DNA of 64,000 bases, taken from Vesta saturnalis. Lineage: Eukaryota; Arthropoda; Insecta; Coleoptera; Lampyridae. The position numbers and the translations under genes were made by a program. The DNA lies in NCBI GenBank assembly GCA_036346205.1, contig JARFJB010001278.1:3912001-3976000 (forward strand), read 5' to 3'. Below, in pieces: positions 57,481-64,000 of the stretch. Position 1 is the first letter of the stretch, and each line of letters opens with the position of its first letter. The notes below the pieces were generated by a model. The model saw only the letters and a program-made list of their open reading frames with translations, was not told where the DNA came from and searched no databases.

Positions 57481-59772
57481 CAATGTCACAATAGTTTTTC
57501 AGTCTTACTGTGTAAATTGTAGATTAAAAATAATTTTACGATCACTATAAGAATTATCCATCTATTTTTAAATTCAAACGTCGTTCCAGCTAAAAAGTGG
57601 CTACATTGGATGATTTTTTGTCTAAGTTAAAAAATTAAGTTGGTCGATTAATGAAATAAAAATTCTATACTTCGGGAATATAAGTGTAAAATATGGAATT
57701 GTAAGCTTTCACGATTGTTACACATAACTAAATCGTGTATTTTTCTATTTGTATTTCATATAAATTTCAACGTTTCGATAACAATTATAGTTATCGTCCT
57801 CAGTAAATCAAAATATCTTTAAGAAACAATTGGGACATTAAAACAAATTTATGGAATATGAAAGATATGAAAACGCAAATATTTGCCAAAAGATAAGTAT
57901 TTTAATTAGTAACGGTAGAGAGTCTGAAGTCTGAAAACACGTTTTAACGTTTTTGATATCGAGAGGTTTGTGTTGACAAGTTTCGTATTCCACATTTGCT
58001 CGTATATATGGAATTAAATAACATCTGACGAATATATCGATAGTTTGTGTAATGAGTACATCACTTTGGTTATTAAAGCCGTTTTAACATAAGGAGAGAA
58101 CTTTTGAAATAGATTCAGTTTGGCTAAAATTTAGTGTAAAATTAAGTTTTCCTTTTCTGTATGGTTAATAAAATAAACAAAACTATTTTGTACATTTTTA
58201 GATGGTACGGAGATTAGTTTAAACGCTCGCACTGTTTGGATTACTTACATAAAGTTTGTTTTCGTTTGTACATTTTATGTGAATATATCCTATTTCCAAG
58301 TGTTATTTCAAAAGTTTATTAACTTTTGCATATTGGAGTTTTGTTTTCTTTTTAATTGAGTAACTCATGAAGGTTTCCTTATTTCTGATGACAATAAATT
58401 AAAGTGGGCGAAGATTTAACTGGCGTGTTATTTTTTATCCAGTTCGAATTACCATCTTTAGTAGTGAATTAATTATTTAATTAAATTAATTAATTTCTTT
58501 GGGATAATATATTTTGAGCTCCCCAAAACCAACTAAATTCCCAAATCTACAGTTTTGTCATATAAAGCTACTATTAACAATAATTATTAAATAAAGCAGA
58601 TTTTCTAAAAGCAAATATCACACACAAACTTACAAAATAATATTACCAAAAAATGTTGAAATGTTCTAACTTGTTTCCAGGATCCTACTTTAATTATCAG
58701 CAAATCCGGACACCTGGAACGGAATAACCCAATCATATTTTTTTTATAAATTGCAAAGTAACATGTTCTGTATGACTTTTTAGCTAAATAAGGGAAAGTG
58801 TCTTATGTATTGTTAGACTATTTGAAGTTTTCTATATTTACAGTTAAACATTATTAATAATTACACTCTAGCAAGACTAGAAACCCTGAAATACAATTTC
58901 ACAAAAATCATAAAAGTACTAGGAATACAAATATTGAGAATGGAAGTAAAAAATTTGAATCGAATGTCCATAATCCTATAATGGAAAATAGAAAGGGATT
59001 TGGACAATTTGAAATAGTTCAACTATATTCAAAGGATAACACGTTGCATATTTAAAATATTACATTGAGAACAATGTATAGTCACAAGAAAGTATAAATT
59101 TAATAAAAACCATTAAGTAATGGATTTTGTGGGTCATATTTTATATTTTAGAGCCCATATTCGATCCAAAATGCTGATGATGTGTGACTATAAGTGTTAA
59201 TAAACCCTTGATACATAAAACTCAAAATGTACAAACTATATTATATCTACCAATGTGGTACCTTTTTTCTCACAATTTAATTTCATTTGCTATAGGTAAT
59301 TAAACGTTCAGTCTGCAGTACGTGTAACGAGTTTAAAGTTTCTCCTTATAGCTCTTACGATCTCGTTGGTGTATTATTAAATGCAATTTTAACTAATTGT
59401 GGATTAAAAATGTTACTTTGAATCGTTTGATTTGAACGTGATACATTGAACTAACAGTAATGAATAAAAACAGTATTCCACTTAAAGACTAACAGATGTA
59501 TGATCCGTAACACATCGAGTATGGTAATTAAATATGTTTATATATGTATGTCATTTAAATAGTAAATAATTAATTCTATTATTTTTGTTGTTTAGTTAAA
59601 TAACAGCTTATACGCATACATACGGTTATAAACAGTAGAAAATAAACAAATTATGTGAATTAATTTAATACACAATTAACATGAAAGAATGCGATAATGA
59701 GTAAATGTTTTACTACTGTATGCTGTTAGCTACATTACACTCCGTTAGCAGATACTCGTTGCATAAACTTAC
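57481..59772. other. Unassigned AT-rich DNA (about 2.3 kb)
   Basis: No transposon domain recognised; one of the few long TE-poor stretches. A short frame at 58860-58975 (LARLETLKYNFTKIIKVLGI) is not assigned. Confidence 0.4.
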
Positions 59773-59807
59773 CTGCGGGTGGTTTTAGCAACTGTTCCCC
59801 AAAATTG
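59773..59807 (-). other. Candidate 35-nt microexon
   Basis: On the minus strand a T-rich tract with TTACACTTTTCGTTTTTAG precedes 35 bases that begin CAATTTTGGGGAACAG and end CCCGCAG. These are followed at once by GTAAGTTT, a full-consensus 5' splice site. All three frames can be read partly; one gives FGEQLLKPPAG across the segment and another QFWGTVAKTTR. Length 35 would shift phase. The host gene is unknown and conservation cannot be judged from here. Confidence 0.35.
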
Positions 59808-59849
59808 CTAAAAACGAAAAGTGTAATAAATAAAATGTATTTCTTCTGC

Positions 59850-60490
59850 TACATAAATAAGCCTCCACCGACGTAAATAAATAAAAAAATACCATAAGAG
59901 TACTTAATAAACTGTTACTAGAAATATTTTTACGAAGGTAATTTCATAATTTTTACCAATCCCTCTATACCACATGGATATAGTCCTGTAGTTTGATTTT
60001 TGTGCCCCCATTCGATATATACAAATCCAAAAAATACTTGATAAACCGTAGCTGGTCTGTACGAAAATGACATGTACTAACTAGTCGTTTAAAAATTCGA
60101 TAAAAATACTTAATAAACCGTTGCTAAAGATTTTTTACGAACACAACATGTAATAATTCCCAACATACATATAGGTGCTTTACAAATAAACTCCTCATTA
60201 ACATAACCAAATTTTAAATTAATATTGGTAAACAGTTATTAAGCATTTTTAACGAAACTAATTCAATTTGTACATACAACCGTTTACAACACGCATATAG
60301 TCCTGTACTCTGTGCTTACCAAACACACACCCCGCCCCTTCATTATTATACACAAATATTGAAAATTCCAAAAACATACTTAATAACACGCAGCTGGTTT
60401 TTTTAACTAAAATAACTTGAAATAGCCCCCTTTCTGAACATAAATACAGTTGTGCTTCGCAAATAATCCCTAATTCATAAAACAATTTAA
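59850..60490. repeat. Satellite-like repeat (about 150-180 bp units)
   Basis: Recurring phrases: AAAATACTTAATAAACCGTT, GCT-GAGATTTTTTACGAA, ACATGTA-TAATT, CATATAGTCCTGTA and TGCTT-GCAAATAA. They occur at about 59890, 60040, 60110, 60230 and 60380 with substantial divergence. The family continues at 63400-63700 beyond a block of nested insertions. Confidence 0.7.
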
Positions 60491-60494
60491 TAAG

Positions 60495-60498
<4 letters not shown>

Positions 60499-60552
<54 letters not shown>
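60499..60552. repeat. (TA)n microsatellite
   Basis: Pure TA run between the satellite-like repeat and the palindrome. Confidence 0.95.
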
Positions 60553-60554
<2 letters not shown>

Positions 60555-60960
60555 TGTTTTGAGGTTTTTTGGTTGAAACTCATAAGCCAGTAGTAACATT
60601 TTAATGTCATTGATGTCGTTGAAACGGACTTCAAATGAGCTTTCAAATGAGGTATTACTTGCCATATGATCCCATTAAAAATTATTTTACAAAATAGCCG
60701 CCATTATGTAAAATAATTTTAAATGGGATCATATGGCAAGTAATACCTCATTTGAAAGCTCGTTTCAAGTCATTTTCAACGATATCAACAACATTAAAAT
60801 AGTACTACTGATTCATGAGCTTCAATCCAAAAACGCCAATTAATGTTTTGAGGTTATTGGGTTGAAACTCATAAAGCAGTAGTAATCTTTAAAATTATTT
60901 TACAAAATGACGGCTGTCCGCCATTTTTTGTTATGGATTCTCTGAATTTTTCTAATTTCA
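60553..60960. repeat. Large palindrome with an extra half-copy
   Basis: 60553-60695 and 60712-60848 are inverted copies, for example ATTACTTGCCATATGATCCC on the left and GGGATCATATGGCAAGTAAT on the right. The spacer of about 15 bases (near 60703) contains GCCGCCATTATG. A third, direct partial copy of the left arm starts at 60842 (ATGTTTTGAGGTTATTGGGT) and ends in CCGCCATTTTTTG near 60940. No gene. It would form a nearly closed hairpin of about 140 bp per arm. Confidence 0.9.
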
Positions 60961-60984
60961 GTTTTATGGTTCACATAATAGGTA

Positions 60985-60986
<2 letters not shown>

Positions 60987-61021
<35 letters not shown>
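60987..61021. repeat. (TA)n microsatellite, left flank of nested element
   Basis: TA run ending at the first base of the left inverted arm. Confidence 0.95.
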
Positions 61022-63140
<2,119 letters not shown>

Positions 63141-63144
63141 TTCC

Positions 63145-63385
63145 ATAGTTTGTACCGAGCTACATGGATCTCTGGTGACGCAGTCTGCTTACCATTCGGG
63201 AGGTAATGGGTTCGATCCCCATTACCGTTTACCTTGTATGAGGTTTTTTCAGAGGATTTTCCTCAAACACATAGCGACAAGATCACGTATACACGCACAT
63301 CATGTGCTGCTATTTAGGTGGATGCTGGAGTAGTATTTTCCCCCTGGGAATCCATCGCTGGGGAGGGAACGAAACAAATAGCTTT
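63145..63385 (+). mobile_element. tRNA-derived SINE, copy 2
   Basis: Same order of parts as the copy at 21990: GTACCGAGCTACATGGAT head, TTCGGGAGGTAATGG, B box GGTTCGATCCC (63209-63219), CCTTGTATGAGGTTTTTTCA, TGCTGCTATTTAGGTGGATG, CTGGGAATCCAT and GGGGAGGGAACGAAACAAAT. It is shorter by roughly 100 bp because the segments before and after CTGGGAATCCAT are deleted. It lies next to a (TA)n run. Confidence 0.85.
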
Positions 63386-63399
63386 CGTTTTTTTTCATA

Positions 63400-63700
63400 G
63401 CTTGTGCTTCGCAGATAGGCCTTCATCGACATAACCATATTTCAATAATTACATAAAAATACTTAATAAACCGTTACTGGAGATTTTTTTACGAAAATAA
63501 TCTGTAAGTACTCATTTCTTTAACATACATAGTCTTGTAGTTGCACTTCGTAATTAAGCTCCCCACCATTGTAAATAAATCTAAAAATAGTTTGTACTAA
63601 ATCCCATCTACAACTTGTAAAAAGATATACTATACATTATTTTCGTAAAAAAATCCCCAGCAACGGTTTATGAAGTATTTTTATTGAATTTGTTAATCTT
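63400..63700. repeat. Satellite-like repeat, continuation, partly inverted
   Basis: AAAATACTTAATAAACCGTT, GGAGATTTTTTTACGAAAAT and TGTGCTTCGCAGATAG repeat the unit seen at 59.85-60.49 kb. From 63640 a piece of the unit occurs in inverted orientation (ATTTTCGTAAAAAAATCC, AACGGTTTATGAAGTATTTT), giving a local foldback with 63450-63505. Confidence 0.7.
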
Positions 63701-64000
63701 TTTGTGAAAGTGGGGGGGGGACTTTTTCAACAAACTTTTTTTAACAGCTTATATCAGAACTACTAATTTTTCTCATCCCTCCACTTTTTTTTTATCTTTG
63801 ACAACGATAAAGCAAAATCTTGATGAAAAACTTATTAGGTAGGGTGCTTCTTGGAGTTCTCTATGCGCTTTTAGATTTTTCCTCAACTGTCCCATTAGTG
63901 CGATAGGTACCACCCAAGGAGTAATCAAGCAATCGTTTCGAAAATACAAGAAATAAACGAGCTTCATCGAAGGAGAATTTAAATAGAATAGTTATGGTCG
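63701..64000. other. Unassigned DNA at window end
   Basis: No recognised feature; a G9 run at 63712-63720. Confidence 0.4.

Noticed and set aside
60258..60665. 135-codon minus-strand frame with an YIYI run
   Set aside because: It spans a (TA)n microsatellite and one arm of a palindrome; the length is a by-product of the TA run.

Overview
The window looks like non-coding, repeat-dense nuclear DNA from an arthropod, most likely an insect. It is very AT-rich, with long (TA)n microsatellites and almost no intact reading frames. The transposon mix fits insects: many IS630/Tc1/mariner lineages, a piggyBac element, a FLYWCH-MULE (Phantom-like) element, a pogo relic, Penelope, R1-like and Jockey-like retroelements, and tRNA-headed SINEs. 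I see no prokaryotic, viral or organellar gene. No complete host gene is visible. The host signals are weak ones: splice-like sites on the minus strand at 24542-24582 and 59773-59807, and a possible short plus-strand exon near 54842-55092.

Layout. 0-9 kb: transposase relics, a minus-strand LINE fragment, and a degenerate tandem repeat (about 7.04-8.56 kb). 9.3-12.7 kb: a degraded mariner-like element with both ends, then a piggyBac element with both TTAA-flanked ends. 12.7-17.5 kb: unassigned AT-rich DNA. 17.6-19.9 kb: a mariner-like element nested between foldback arms. 22-26.8 kb: a SINE, a 3.3 kb TE-poor stretch with a recursive-splice-like site, then a FLYWCH-MULE pseudogene. 28.9-35.4 kb: two copies of a Penelope-like element, two foldback elements and an internally deleted pogo element. 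35.8-42.2 kb: the tandem repeat again in the opposite orientation, a Jockey-like retroposon, and a 4 kb satellite with a 10 bp monomer, itself interrupted by a 5'-truncated retroposon. 44.5-54.5 kb: a foldback MITE, an R1-clade element with its 3' end, a long-arm mariner-like element, a classic mariner relic and another mariner-like element. 56.8-57.5 kb: a second classic mariner relic. 59.8-63.7 kb: a satellite-like repeat interrupted by a palindrome, a mariner-like element between foldback arms lodged in (TA)n, and a second SINE.

Almost every coding-like region is a transposase or reverse transcriptase with frameshifts, stops or deletions, so none is called as an intact CDS. The clearest structural theme is inverted architecture. 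Three mariner-type transposase relics sit between inverted arms of about 230-370 bp, and three further foldback elements carry no recognisable gene. Many of the ends share a TACAGGGTG-like motif. The most unusual sequence is the 10 bp satellite at 38.1-42.2 kb, which stays open in all three minus-strand frames and so generates long spurious ORFs.
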